NCBI RefSeq assembly: GCF_002257705.1
Contig: NZ_LSLK01000114.1
Location: 1 to 64,000, forward strand
Direction of reading: 5' to 3'
DNA: 64,000 nucleotides
From: Sporomusa silvacetica DSM 10669
GTDB taxonomy: Bacteria; Bacillota; Negativicutes; Sporomusales; Sporomusaceae
In this document: piece by piece, positions 15,839-24,164 of the stretch
How positions within the stretch are numbered: the first letter of the stretch is position 1
Layout: each line of letters opens with the position of its first letter
The notes under the pieces: generated by a model
Seen by the model: only the letters and a program-made list of their open reading frames with translations
What the model was told of the DNA's origin: nothing
The model's database searches: none
Program-made: the position numbers and the translations under genes

Positions 15839-16453
15839 TTATTCCGTTTTTTGGGGTTGATGGCTGAAAGCCCCGTATAGTACCAGATCCACCAGTCGAA
15901 CGGTTTCCTCCCGAAGATTTACCAGGGTATTATCTTTTAGCCAATCTAGTACCATTACAGTACGCATGTAATCAATAAAGCCAAATATTCTTTCTATAGG
16001 GATGTCAGAGTTGATTTCTCCCATTTCTTGACTTGTATGTAAAATATCCATAATAAGATTCTGAGTGCCACTCGGCTCAAACTTGTGATTAGGTTCCTGC
16101 AACATAATCTTCATACGGTACATTAAAGCAATACCGCAAATCTCCGGGTTCAACTCCAGCCAATCATAGCGTTTATTAATGGCTGCTATCAATCGTGATT
16201 TTGTGTCAGGTAGGTCAGAAAGTGTTTCCAGCGTCTTCTGGGCTGTATCTTTGGCTATGCTCCGAACATATTCATCTGCAATGGCTTCTTTGAATGGAAA
16301 ATAATTATATAAAGTTTTCCTAGCTACAACTGCTTTGGCTGCAATTTGATCCATAGTCGTGTTTTCAAAGCCCTGCTGATTAAACAACTCACCTGCCACG
16401 GCAATGATCCTATCGCGAATCTCCTTTTTCTTTCTTTCAACCAGACCGTCCAT
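15839..16453 (-). CDS. TetR-family transcriptional regulator
   Basis: 204 aa. The N-terminal helix-turn-helix (about 10-57) is typical: RIIAVAGELFNQQGFENTTM then DQIAAKAVVARKTLYNYFP. The C-terminal part is an all-helical ligand domain without obvious family identity. It is the first gene of a leftward unit with the rifampicin-phosphotransferase-like gene. A perfect 14-bp-arm palindrome lies 33 nt upstream of the start, so autoregulation and ligand-triggered derepression of the enzyme are inferred. Confidence 0.85.
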   Translation of the reverse strand: MDGLVERKKKEIRDRIIAVAGELFNQQGFENTTMDQIAAKAVVARKTLYNYFPFKEAIADEYVRSIAKDTAQKTLETLSDLPDTKSRLIAAINKRYDWLELNPEICGIALMYRMKIMLQEPNHKFEPSGTQNLIMDILHTSQEMGEINSDIPIERIFGFIDYMRTVMVLDWLKDNTLVNLREETVRLVDLVLYGAFSHQPQKTE

Positions 16454-16486
16454 TGGTCATTACCCCCAAAACGATTAATTTGCACG

Positions 16487-16522
16487 ATGTACACTCAGTG
16501 TATATTTACACTGAGTGTACAT
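16487..16522 (-). promoter_or_regulatory. TetR operator, 14-bp perfect arms
   Basis: ATGTACACTCAGTG (16487-16500), spacer TATATTTA, CACTGAGTGTACAT (16509-16522). The size and symmetry suit binding of one or two TetR dimers. It lies directly upstream of the TetR gene. Confidence 0.75.
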
Positions 16523-16559
16523 TCATTATCCATCCTCTTGCTTTAATTGTCAATAACTG

Positions 16560-16769
16560 TTACTCATAAGATAATTGAAAAATCAGGATATGGAAAGATG
16601 ATGGAAGAGCTGGATTATCACCCTGGTGATTACCTACCCCTGCTGATATCTCCCAGGCCTTATCCAAATTAAACTTTAGTACATCTACCTTGTAGTCCTT
16701 ATCATCCTTAACTATCACAGTACGGTCTGTTTTCTCCAGTGCTGATGGCGGAATTGTTGGTAATTTTTT
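16560..16769 (-). pseudogene. C-terminal remnant of an unidentified gene
   Basis: Seventy minus-strand codons without a start: the translation includes TDRTVIVKDDKDYKVDVLKF and ends ILIFQLSYE at a TAA (16560-16562). The composition is protein-like but no family is recognised. It fills most of the 435-nt gap between the TetR operator and the CAP-domain gene, the rest being promoter sequence. Confidence 0.3.
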
Positions 16770-16888
16770 TGTCTTTCTCTAATGGTTAATCTTACAATAG
16801 AAAAAAACGAACATCTATGTTATCATACTATGTAAACATGAAACATTCATTTTAAGCTTCTAAACTAAGAGAGAGAGGAAAATATGAA

Positions 16889-17785
16889 ATGAAACGATCT
16901 ATTCGCAATGCTCTGTTAGGATTACTTGGAACATCCATCGGGTTATACATGTTGGCAATGCCACTCACAACGACAGCATATGCGTACACACCTTATGGCA
17001 ATTACAATTCGGGTAGCACAAACACCAATATCAATACCAATAGTGATAATAATAGTCAAGATCCCGTTAATGTAGTTAAAGCTTCATCAAGATCCCTCGG
17101 ATTTAATGCGAACACCGATAAATTTACTTTAGTAAGTAAAAGTACGACATTAGCTGTTGTCAATGTAATTCATAACGGTACTAGTTACAACGTAAGCCTT
17201 CGTTCGCGTAGCTATAATGGTTCATGGTCTATCACATCAGTAAAAGCAATTAAGAGTAGTAGTAATTCTTCCAATACTAATAGCGGCCCTACAACAGGTT
17301 CTAATGTTACTGGTTCCACAACGACTGCTACGGGTAGTTCCTCAACAACCACTTCTAATAGCAGCACATCAACGACATCAACTGGCACAAGTTCTGGAAA
17401 TGTGAGCGCAACTGAACAGCAAGCAGTTAATTTGTTAAATGCTGATCGCCGCGCCAATGGCCTTCCTGATTTACAAGTGGATTCTCGTTTGACTACACTT
17501 GCGAGAAACTATGCTCAGGACATGCTTAACCGTAACTATTTCTCCCACTACAGTCCTGAGGGACAATCTCCTTTTGACCGTATAAAGCTAGCTGGAATAA
17601 CCTACAGCGCCGCTGGCGAAAATATTGGCATTAACCAGACTGTTCAGCAAGCAGAGGTAGCCTTTATGAATAGTTCAGGACACCGCGCCAACATTTTAAA
17701 TTCATCTTATACCAAAGTCGGAATCGGAGTCACTTTCGACAAGAGTGGCAATGTTTATGTAGTTCAGGATTTTATCAAGCCATAA
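16889..17785 (+). CDS. Secreted CAP/SCP-domain protein (YkwD-like)
   Basis: 298 aa. Signal peptide at about 1-32, a short Tyr/Asn-rich part, an N-terminal domain to about 120, and a Ser/Thr/Asn-rich linker (about 122-174). The CAP domain spans about 178-298: EQQAVNLLNADRRANGLPDL, YFSHYSPEGQSPFDRI, GENIG, SSGHRANILN. The CAP catalytic-like residues His (in FSHYS), Glu (in GENIG) and His (in SGHR) are kept. Bacterial CAP proteins are extracellular with unknown chemistry, and some are sporulation or cell-wall linked. Two terminators follow. Confidence 0.85.
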   Translation: MKRSIRNALLGLLGTSIGLYMLAMPLTTTAYAYTPYGNYNSGSTNTNINTNSDNNSQDPVNVVKASSRSLGFNANTDKFTLVSKSTTLAVVNVIHNGTSYNVSLRSRSYNGSWSITSVKAIKSSSNSSNTNSGPTTGSNVTGSTTTATGSSSTTTSNSSTSTTSTGTSSGNVSATEQQAVNLLNADRRANGLPDLQVDSRLTTLARNYAQDMLNRNYFSHYSPEGQSPFDRIKLAGITYSAAGENIGINQTVQQAEVAFMNSSGHRANILNSSYTKVGIGVTFDKSGNVYVVQDFIKP

Positions 17786-17821
17786 ATAAACCGTATCCAA
17801 AACTTCTCTATACTCACCTAT

Positions 17822-17856
17822 AGGGGCAAACCTAAATTGCTTTTAGGTTTGCCCCT
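17822..17856 (+). terminator. Terminator after CAP gene
   Basis: AGGGGCAAACCTAAA pairs perfectly with TTTAGGTTTGCCCCT (15 bp, 5-nt loop), followed by GCTTTTAT. Confidence 0.8.
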
Positions 17857-17891
17857 GCTTTTATAAAAGTATGGTTCTTCAATTATTTTAC

Positions 17892-17928
17892 GAATCAAAA
17901 CCACCCGTTGGACGGGTGGTTTTGATTC
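17892..17928. terminator. Second hairpin terminator
   Basis: A perfect 16-bp stem (17892-17907 with 17913-17928), 5-nt loop, with T-rich flank on the plus strand. Confidence 0.65.
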
Positions 17929-17979
17929 TGTTTGCCCATTACTGAAAACCGCTCAAATTTCAGGAGTCGATCATTTATA

Positions 17980-18008
17980 AAGGGTGTCAGCAACCCCGTC
18001 CCCATGAC
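17980..18008. repeat. REP-like motif, copy 2
   Basis: On the minus strand GTCATGGGGACGGGGTTGCT then GACACCCTT. It matches the motif at 6438-6471 with a few changes; both are intergenic and next to hairpins. Confidence 0.35.
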
Positions 18009-18016
18009 AATTATAC

Positions 18017-18052
18017 GAAAACAGGGTACCGGTCAGCCGGTACCCTGTTTTC
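18017..18052 (-). terminator. Terminator after paaK
   Basis: GAAAACAGGGTACCGG-TCAG-CCGGTACCCTGTTTTC, a perfect 16-bp stem ending in TTTTCGTAT on the minus strand, 22 nt past the paaK stop. Confidence 0.8.
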
Positions 18053-18073
18053 CTATTATATTTAATTCATCTA

Positions 18074-19306
18074 TCAATACCGATTATCAATAACTCTGGC
18101 TGTTTTCTTTTCACTACGCGGTAACTGTCCGATACTGAGCGCCTGAGCATTAATTGTTAAACCCACTTTGGTTTTAAAATACTTTTTCACGCGCAGTTCC
18201 AGGTTAGTGGCATCAAAACCCTCTTGCTGCTCAAACCGTAGCAGCATAGCATCCTTACCTTCTTCGCGGTCTATGACAATCTGGTATTCACTGCTAATAC
18301 CTTCAATATGTTTTAAAACATCTTCCACTTGACCGGGATAGATGTTTACCCCCTTGACCTTAACCATATCATCAGTTCTGCCCAGAATTAAGTCATGGCG
18401 GGGATGGGGCAAACCGCAGGAGCATTCTCCTGTCAGCATCCGGGTAATATCTCTTGTCCGGTAACGAAGTAGCGGTGCCCCCTCTTTAGTCAAGGTGGTG
18501 ATAACCAATTCTCCAAACTCTCCGTCAGCAACAGGCTTGCCTGTTTGTGGATCGATAACCTCAAATAACAGATAGTCATCCCAATAATGCAGACCATTAC
18601 AGGCGCTGCAGCTGATAGAAATTCCCGGTCCATATATTTCAGTCAGTCCATAAATATCATATAACTCAACACCTAGTTCCTCACGTATTCTAATACGCAT
18701 TTTGTCGCCCCAGCGTTCAGAACCAAGAATTGCTTTTTTTAGTTTGATATGTTCTTTCAGGCCGCGTTTGTGGATCTCTTCCGCTAACAGCAACGCATAA
18801 GAGGACGTCGCGCAAATGGCTGTTGACTGTAAATCCACCATCATTTGCAATTGTTTCTCGGTATTTCCTGGTCCCATCGGAATCGCCATAGCCCCTAATC
18901 GTTCAACACCGGCCTGAAAGCCGATACCAGCTGTCCACAAACCATAGCCTGGCGTAATTTGCACCCGGTCTTTGGCTGTCAAACCAGCGACGCTCATACA
19001 ACGGTGCATCATCTCGGCCCAAACAGCAACATCTTGGGCAGTATAGGGAATAATTATCGGTTTTCCTGTTGTTCCCGATGAGGAGTGGATTCTGACGATC
19101 TCTTCATCAGGAGCGGCTTGGATATTAAGCGGATAGGCCTCACGTAACTCCTCTTTGGTGGTAAAGGGGAGTTGGGCAATATCTGCTGGGGTCTGAATAT
19201 CAGCTATATCAAAGCCAGCAGCTTTAAATTTATTCTGGTAAAAAGGACTTTTTTGCTGCACTCGCTGTAGCAGGGCCTGTAACTTGGTAAATTGTTCTGC
19301 GTTCAT
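18074..19306 (-). CDS. paaK: Phenylacetate-CoA ligase
   Basis: 410 aa, shorter than the usual 430. AMP-binding signature HSSSGTTGKPIIIPYT (about 74-89), then YDIYGLTEIYGPG and YRTRDITRML. The C-terminal AMP-binding domain has LGRTDDMVKVKGVNIYPGQV. It activates phenylacetate or related aryl acetates to CoA thioesters in the cytoplasm. It is the third gene of an iorA-iorB-paaK unit behind a T-box leader. In other anaerobes such ligases pair with indolepyruvate ferredoxin oxidoreductase, either in aromatic amino acid breakdown or, in reverse, in making arylpyruvates from aryl acetates. Confidence 0.88.
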   Translation of the reverse strand: MNAEQFTKLQALLQRVQQKSPFYQNKFKAAGFDIADIQTPADIAQLPFTTKEELREAYPLNIQAAPDEEIVRIHSSSGTTGKPIIIPYTAQDVAVWAEMMHRCMSVAGLTAKDRVQITPGYGLWTAGIGFQAGVERLGAMAIPMGPGNTEKQLQMMVDLQSTAICATSSYALLLAEEIHKRGLKEHIKLKKAILGSERWGDKMRIRIREELGVELYDIYGLTEIYGPGISISCSACNGLHYWDDYLLFEVIDPQTGKPVADGEFGELVITTLTKEGAPLLRYRTRDITRMLTGECSCGLPHPRHDLILGRTDDMVKVKGVNIYPGQVEDVLKHIEGISSEYQIVIDREEGKDAMLLRFEQQEGFDATNLELRVKKYFKTKVGLTINAQALSIGQLPRSEKKTARVIDNRY

Positions 19307-19327
19307 TACTCAGCACTCCCTTATTTA

Positions 19328-19918
19328 TTACACATATTGCTGGAAGTTGTAGCCAATTTCCAGTGCCTTCTTATTTAACTCCAAAAATTTCGCTGGCAGA
19401 TTTTCTGTAATTGTCTGTAAAACTTCTTCCCGTGAAAAGGGCAATAACTGCTGCTTGACGGCAACCCCTAGCATGATAACATTAAGTACCTTGGCCGTAC
19501 CGGCGGCAGCGCACAGCTTTTGTCCGTCGACAAATACCACCTGCTGCCTAGTGCTTTGTAGATAATGAATCATGTCAGCTGCCTGGTAGCTGATGCCCCC
19601 CAAAGAAGACGTCACCGGAATAATAGGTTTGGTATTGACTAATAACTGTCCATCCGGTTTCAAGAATCCAATATTTCGCAAGGCTTCAGCTGGTTCAAAA
19701 CCGATAATTAAATCTGCCATACCTAGTGGAATGGCTGGCGAACAGTTTTGATCACCAATGCGCACATGACTAACTACACATCCACCCCGCTGCGCCATGC
19801 CAATGGTCTCCGAAGTTCTGGCAAAACACTGGTTACTAATGGCCGTCTGGGCAATTATTTTTGAAGCAAGCACCGTTCCCTGACCACCAACACCTGCTAA
19901 TAAACAATCTATTCTCAT
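19328..19918 (-). CDS. iorB: Indolepyruvate ferredoxin oxidoreductase, beta subunit
   Basis: 196 aa from the ATG at 19918, whose A is also the last base of the iorA TGA, so the two are translationally coupled. It is a gamma-domain oxidoreductase with LLAGVGGQGTVLASKIIAQT at the start, CVVSHVRIG and an internal IIGFEPAEALR. With IorA it oxidises arylpyruvates to aryl-acetyl-CoA with ferredoxin reduction, or the reverse. A longer frame upstream lies inside iorA and is ignored. Confidence 0.88.
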   Translation of the reverse strand: MRIDCLLAGVGGQGTVLASKIIAQTAISNQCFARTSETIGMAQRGGCVVSHVRIGDQNCSPAIPLGMADLIIGFEPAEALRNIGFLKPDGQLLVNTKPIIPVTSSLGGISYQAADMIHYLQSTRQQVVFVDGQKLCAAAGTAKVLNVIMLGVAVKQQLLPFSREEVLQTITENLPAKFLELNKKALEIGYNFQQYV

Positions 19919-21711
19919 CAGTCTAACCCTCCAATTGCCTGCACCGGACATATCTGCCCGCACAGCTGACAGCCATAACATAAATGCGGATTAATTGTTA
20001 CCTTATCGTCGACTGCACTCATGGCCGGACAGCCAATCTCCTTAATGCATTTTTTGCAACCAATACAGGTTTCTTTAATTTCCTGAACCGCATTAGGTTT
20101 GACAATGGCAATACAGGGTGCTTCAAAAATCACAACAGATACGCCCTGATGATTTACGGCCGCAGTTACTGTTTCAACCGCCTGGGCTAAATTTAGCGGA
20201 TTGGTCTTGGCGACGAACGTAACACCGCAGCCTTTCAGCACATTTTCGATACTGATTTTTTCAGAGATAGTTCCCATCATGGTTTTCCCAGTGCCAGGGT
20301 GAGGCTGATGGCCGGTCATGGCCGTTGTGCTGTTATCGAGAATAATTACTGTAATATCTGTTTCGTTGTAAACGGCATTAATAATTCCGGGAATTCCTGT
20401 ATGGAAAAAAGTTGAGTCGCCAATAAACGCAATTTGCTTCCTGTCCGGTTCAGCCAGCTGCAAACCCTGGGCAATTGTGATGCCAGCTCCCATGCAGAGA
20501 CAAGTATCTACCATATCTAGCGGCTGGGCATTGCCTAAGGTATAACAGCCAATATCCCCGGTAAATATTGCTTTTTGTCCGGACTTTTTCATGGCCTGCT
20601 TGACACTGTAAAAGGAAGCCCGATGCGGACAGCCCGCACAGAGTACCGGCGGTCGCACCGGTAACTGCAGCAGTTCAACTGGCTTAGGCAATGCCGTCTG
20701 GGCTTGCCCGAGGAATTTACTGATGGCTGCGGCTACAATTTCATAGCTATGTTTACCAGCTACCGGCATAGCCTTGGTAAGCTTGCCTGTTATGCGGATG
20801 GCGAGACCTAGCTTGCCGCATAAGCGAAGCAAATTCTCCTCAACCACCGGATCTAATTCCTCAATTACCAGAACCTCTTCCAGGCCTTGCAAAAACGTAA
20901 GTGCCAATTTGTCAGGAAAAGGATGTGGTGTTGCCAGCTTGAGCACCTTAACAGGAGTATTAATCGTTGCTAGTGCTTCCGTTACATAAGTAAACGAAAC
21001 ACCACAACCAACAATGCCCAAGGGGCCTTGTCCATTAATGTGGTTATAAGGGGAAATCGAAAAATCCTGACTGATTTTAGCTTCATTCGCATCAATTTTT
21101 ATATGATTTTGATAAGACAAGCGCGGGAATATTACCCACTTGGGGTCTTTTATAAAGCCTGCTATTTTGTTGCGATACCGTTCATCATCAGTTTCAACAC
21201 TGGCGCATGCGTGGCAAACCTGGGTAGTGGGTCTAAACAGTACCGGTGTATGATATTTCTCGGACAAAGCAAAGGCCTCGCCGATCATGGTATAGGCTTC
21301 CTCCGGCGTAGCCGGGTCAAAAACCGGCAGATGCGCAAACTGAGCAAAATGCCTGGTATCTTGCTCAGTTTGCGAAGATATTGGGCCAGGATCATCAGCT
21401 ACCAAGACAACCATACCGCCTTTTACACCGATATAGGTCAAACTCATCAACGGGTCGCTGGCAACATTAAGACCTACTTGTTTCATCGTGACCAATGTCC
21501 TAGCTCCGGTATAGGCCGCTCCGGCAGCTACCTCCAGGGCCACTTTTTCATTAACCGACCATTCTACATATATATCATTATCCCGGTGCTTAGCAATGGT
21601 TTCCAGCACCTCGGTCGAAGGTGTCCCCGGATAGCCACAAACTACATTGACGCCTGCTCTGATAGCACCAAGCGCGATTGCTTCATTACCCATAAGAAGT
21701 TTGGTCTTCAT
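19918..21711 (-). CDS. iorA: Indolepyruvate ferredoxin oxidoreductase, alpha subunit
   Basis: 597 aa. The pyrimidine-binding domain begins GNEAIALGAIRAGVNVVCGY. The TPP-binding domain contains CAGCPHRASFYSV, GDIGCYTLG, CMGAGITIAQG and GDSTFFHTGI. The C-terminus holds two [4Fe-4S] motifs, CIGCKKCIKEIGCPA and CYGCQLCGQICP. It is a complete, normal-length protein. GGAGGAG lies just before the ATG. The T-box leader upstream reads as Trp-specific, so the operon should be expressed when charged tRNA-Trp is scarce. That would suit a reductive role making indolepyruvate from indoleacetate for Trp synthesis (inference). Confidence 0.9.
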   Translation of the reverse strand: MKTKLLMGNEAIALGAIRAGVNVVCGYPGTPSTEVLETIAKHRDNDIYVEWSVNEKVALEVAAGAAYTGARTLVTMKQVGLNVASDPLMSLTYIGVKGGMVVLVADDPGPISSQTEQDTRHFAQFAHLPVFDPATPEEAYTMIGEAFALSEKYHTPVLFRPTTQVCHACASVETDDERYRNKIAGFIKDPKWVIFPRLSYQNHIKIDANEAKISQDFSISPYNHINGQGPLGIVGCGVSFTYVTEALATINTPVKVLKLATPHPFPDKLALTFLQGLEEVLVIEELDPVVEENLLRLCGKLGLAIRITGKLTKAMPVAGKHSYEIVAAAISKFLGQAQTALPKPVELLQLPVRPPVLCAGCPHRASFYSVKQAMKKSGQKAIFTGDIGCYTLGNAQPLDMVDTCLCMGAGITIAQGLQLAEPDRKQIAFIGDSTFFHTGIPGIINAVYNETDITVIILDNSTTAMTGHQPHPGTGKTMMGTISEKISIENVLKGCGVTFVAKTNPLNLAQAVETVTAAVNHQGVSVVIFEAPCIAIVKPNAVQEIKETCIGCKKCIKEIGCPAMSAVDDKVTINPHLCYGCQLCGQICPVQAIGGLD

Positions 21712-21737
21712 GTGTTCTCCTCCATCTTTTTCTGGAC

Positions 21738-22003
21738 AAATAAAAAAACACCTATCCTTTTTTACAAGGACAGATGTCTAACCTGCGGTACCACCTTGGT
21801 TGTCAAACATTGTGTTTGACCGCCTCATAAGAATGCCATCACATTCTTGGCTCGATAACGTGAGCACACGTTCAAAGCTAGTCAGTCCAAAAACTTTTCA
21901 CTCCACCCTCAAGGGTCCATTTGTTCAGTCCGCATTTCTGCCAAGTTCCCAGCATTCTTGGCTCTCTGTAAGCGCGTGAATGATTTAATCTCCCTATCAT
22001 CAG
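21738..22003 (-). promoter_or_regulatory. T-box riboswitch leader, probably Trp-specific
   Basis: On the minus strand the invariant T-box sequence AAGGTGGTACCGC lies at 21797-21785. It precedes a terminator (ACATCTGTCCTT ... AAGGATAGGTGT then T7, about 21775-21739). Upstream are stem I features: GAGAGCCAAGAATGCTGGGA and then GAACAAATGGACCCTTGAGG. The specifier is read as UGG (21919-21917), followed by the usual purine and CC. Known mechanism: uncharged tRNA binding stabilises the antiterminator. Codon assignment is inferred from position. Confidence 0.85.
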
Positions 22004-22084
22004 TTTACAATATTAGATTGGAAACTAAACTTTACTATATAATATATTTAACCACACGGCATTCTTATTGTCAATATGTACTTG

Positions 22085-22114
22085 AGTGAAGCGCTCCTCC
22101 CGGAGCGCTTCACT
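22085..22114. terminator. Hairpin terminator between lipoprotein gene and T-box
   Basis: AGTGAAGCGCTCC-TCCC-GGAGCGCTTCACT, a perfect 13-bp stem 31 nt past the lipoprotein stop codon. Confidence 0.65.
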
Positions 22115-22144
22115 TCTACAATAGTATCCATTAAAGAGTTTCTC

Positions 22145-22609
22145 TTAAATACCCGTAAGTAACTGAGCTAATATCTGATACTTAGATTCACGGAAAATCT
22201 GATCATAGTCAACAATGTACCATTCCCCATTGATTTTCTCAAGCCCTACTGGTTTAAATACAAGATTAGGTGAATTTTGTTCTGTTTGCATAGTAGCCAA
22301 GGCTGCAGCATAATTACCTTGCTGCGCCACAATCTTGACTGAGAGTAAATTAGCGTTTTTTATAGTAGCGCTGCTCTGCCCAGTCACAAACTTTAGTACT
22401 GTTTGCGTATCCCCAACAGATGTTGGCGACACATATAACGCAGCCTCATTCATGCGACTGCTTTTGGCAGCCTCAAAGAAATTCTGGATTACCGCTTCGG
22501 GTGATAGATTAGCCTGACGCGTAAGATTAGAATCGTTACCGCCGCCACAGCCTGCTGTAAGCAGCAAAGCCATCATAAGTACGGCAACTGTAAGAAATTT
22601 GTTTTTCAT
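22145..22609 (-). CDS. Small lipoprotein with NTF2-like (DUF4878-type) fold
   Basis: 154 aa. Lipoprotein signal with lipobox LTAGC at about 17-21, so the mature protein is anchored by Cys21. The remainder (SPEAVIQNFFEAAKSSRMNE at the start, GEWYIVDYDQIF near the end) has the look of an NTF2-like, DUF4878-type domain. Function unknown. It appears to be a single leftward gene between hairpins. Confidence 0.7.
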   Translation of the reverse strand: MKNKFLTVAVLMMALLLTAGCGGGNDSNLTRQANLSPEAVIQNFFEAAKSSRMNEAALYVSPTSVGDTQTVLKFVTGQSSATIKNANLLSVKIVAQQGNYAAALATMQTEQNSPNLVFKPVGLEKINGEWYIVDYDQIFRESKYQILAQLLTGI

Positions 22610-22714
22610 GATTAGTTTACATTCATCCTTTCCATCCGATATTATGGTAACAGGATACGATTACATTATATCATATTGCGGCTGCCTTTTTACCTGGGAA
22701 ATATGACCATCAGT

Positions 22715-22759
22715 AAATACAATGAGCGCCAACCTAATTGGTTGGCGCTCATTGTATTT
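22715..22759 (-). terminator. Terminator after metF
   Basis: AAATACAATGAGCGCCAACC pairs perfectly over 20 bp with 22740-22759 around loop TAATT. The T-rich end lies on either strand. Confidence 0.75.
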
Positions 22760-22764
22760 TAGTT

Positions 22765-23625
22765 CTATCGCTGGCTTTGCAGCTCCCTGGTAAAAGTAAT
22801 CAATTTATTTGTTACAGCCACATCACCCATCCCCATTATGTGTAGTCCATCTATTTGCTGATAAATCTGTCTGATAAACTCACAGGCTACCTCAAAACCG
22901 GTTTTTCCCTGCTGCATTTCAGCAAGTATATTTGCGGGGATGGTTATCCCGGCCACATTCTTATTGACAAATTCAGCCATTTTAGGGCTTTTCAATGGCA
23001 TAAGCCCTAATAATATTGGTTTTCCAAGAGTTTTGGCTTTAGCTAAAAAACACAGTGTTTGTTCAGCATCATAAACCGGCTGCGTTTGGAAAAAGTCCGC
23101 ACCAGCATTCGCCTTTTTCACCATATTAGCCATTTCTGCATCCAGGTTGACGGCTCCTGGGGTGGCCGTGGCGGCTACCGTAAATTGGGTTTGTCCTTGG
23201 AACACTTCACCATTGGCATCTTTTCCCTGATTAAAGCTTTTAATTAACTCAATTAGTTTCGCTGAATTGTAATCATAGACTGCTGTGGACTGATATGGGC
23301 CATGCTGTGGACCATCGCCGGTTGTTGGCAATATGTAACGAATACCTAGCGCATGTGCCCCCAACAAATCAGCCTGCGTTCCCAGCAAACTACGATCTCG
23401 ACAGGTAAAATGGGGAATGGTTTCCATACCTGTCGCCTTGGTAATAACCGCCGCTGCCATTACGGAATTCATGCGTAGTCTTGCATTGGGACAATCATGA
23501 ATATTGAGAGCGTCCAAACCGGAATACTCCTTGACCTTGGCAATACTTGTTTCAATATCAGTACCATTTATACCGCCTAATTCAGTGGTATAAACAAAAG
23601 ACTTACCTAATTTATCTTTTAACAC
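22765..23625 (-). CDS. metF: Methylenetetrahydrofolate reductase
   Basis: 286 aa, normal for MetF. It starts at GTG 23625 with GGGAGGG 8 nt upstream. The TIM-barrel motifs are visible: FTCRDRS, LGIRYILPTTGDGPQHG for FAD binding, ADFFQTQPVYDAE, and ILLGLMPLKSPKMAEF. It interconverts methyl- and methylene-tetrahydrofolate. In acetogens it is part of the methyl branch of the Wood-Ljungdahl pathway. Placed downstream of an inositol/methyltransferase cluster, it could oxidise methyl-THF produced there. No metV partner is adjacent. Confidence 0.87.
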   Translation of the reverse strand: MLKDKLGKSFVYTTELGGINGTDIETSIAKVKEYSGLDALNIHDCPNARLRMNSVMAAAVITKATGMETIPHFTCRDRSLLGTQADLLGAHALGIRYILPTTGDGPQHGPYQSTAVYDYNSAKLIELIKSFNQGKDANGEVFQGQTQFTVAATATPGAVNLDAEMANMVKKANAGADFFQTQPVYDAEQTLCFLAKAKTLGKPILLGLMPLKSPKMAEFVNKNVAGITIPANILAEMQQGKTGFEVACEFIRQIYQQIDGLHIMGMGDVAVTNKLITFTRELQSQR

Positions 23626-23749
23626 CGTATATACCCTCCCAAGAATGTTTTTTATAGTATTCCATGAAAAAGTTTTATTCCCTTTTATATCTTCGTCTAA
23701 ATTTCAGCAGCCTCTGCAACGTTGACCTCCCCTTGTCGCATAGGTGAGT

Positions 23750-23807
23750 AATAGTTAAAAGGAAGCTTCCACCCTGAATTACCTAGCGGAAGCTTCCTTA
23801 AACTATT
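23750..23807. terminator. 20-bp hairpin
   Basis: AATAGTTAAAAGGAAGCTTCC pairs with GGAAGCTTCCTTAAACTATT around a 17-nt loop. An apparent ORF on the minus strand (23697-23885) runs through it and is therefore doubtful. The surrounding 23626-23985 holds no convincing gene, although short protein-like stretches (LAYAGANDGKMVLHYFVTIR) hint at gene debris. Confidence 0.6.
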
Positions 23808-23985
23808 ATTTTTGCGAATCGTCACGAAGTAATGCAACACCATTTTACCATCATTAGCCCCAGCGTAAGCAAGGTTATCATCCACTAGGAGGACGGTGGC
23901 ATTGATACCACAAACATGGCATCAGGCAGCTTGGGTAGATGCATGACCAGCACATCTTCAGTCGGTTCCTTTGTCGTCATGATCC

Positions 23986-24072
23986 CTACATTTGTTTTGC
24001 TTGACCGTCTTGAATACCTGACTCATTATAGGTACGGAAATTATGTTCCAGCTGCTCAAGTGTGAGTCCCCT
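23986..24072 (-). pseudogene. C-terminal remnant of a sugar-porter MFS transporter
   Basis: The last 28 codons of a transporter: RGLTLEQLEHNFRTY ... GQAKQM-stop. They correspond to the C-terminus of the intact porter at 28011-29423 (RGFTLEQLEHNFRTY ... NQAKQM) with several substitutions. The stop is at 23986-23988. Only the tail survives, so this is a diverged duplicate end left by recombination. Confidence 0.7.
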
Positions 24073-24151
24073 AACCAATATACGTCTGTCCGGTGGCCAG
24101 CGATTCGTTCGCTGCGTTAGCAAATTCGTCCGAGATCACCCCACCTTCCAC
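24071..24151 (-). pseudogene. C-terminal remnant of an inositol-dehydrogenase-like gene
   Basis: It encodes VEGGVISDEFANAANESLATGQTYIG-stop, the counterpart of the C-terminus of the dehydrogenase at 25916-26929 (VEDGVKSVEIAYAANKSLATGQTVYLD). The rest of the gene is absent. It abuts the transporter tail remnant, so the two tails mark junctions of a lost segment. Confidence 0.7.
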
Positions 24152-24164
24152 TGGAAATTTCAAA

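Noticed and set aside
23697..23885. 62-aa minus-strand ORF after the metF region
   Set aside because: Its C-terminal half is the 20-bp hairpin at 23750-23807, and no ribosome site is seen.
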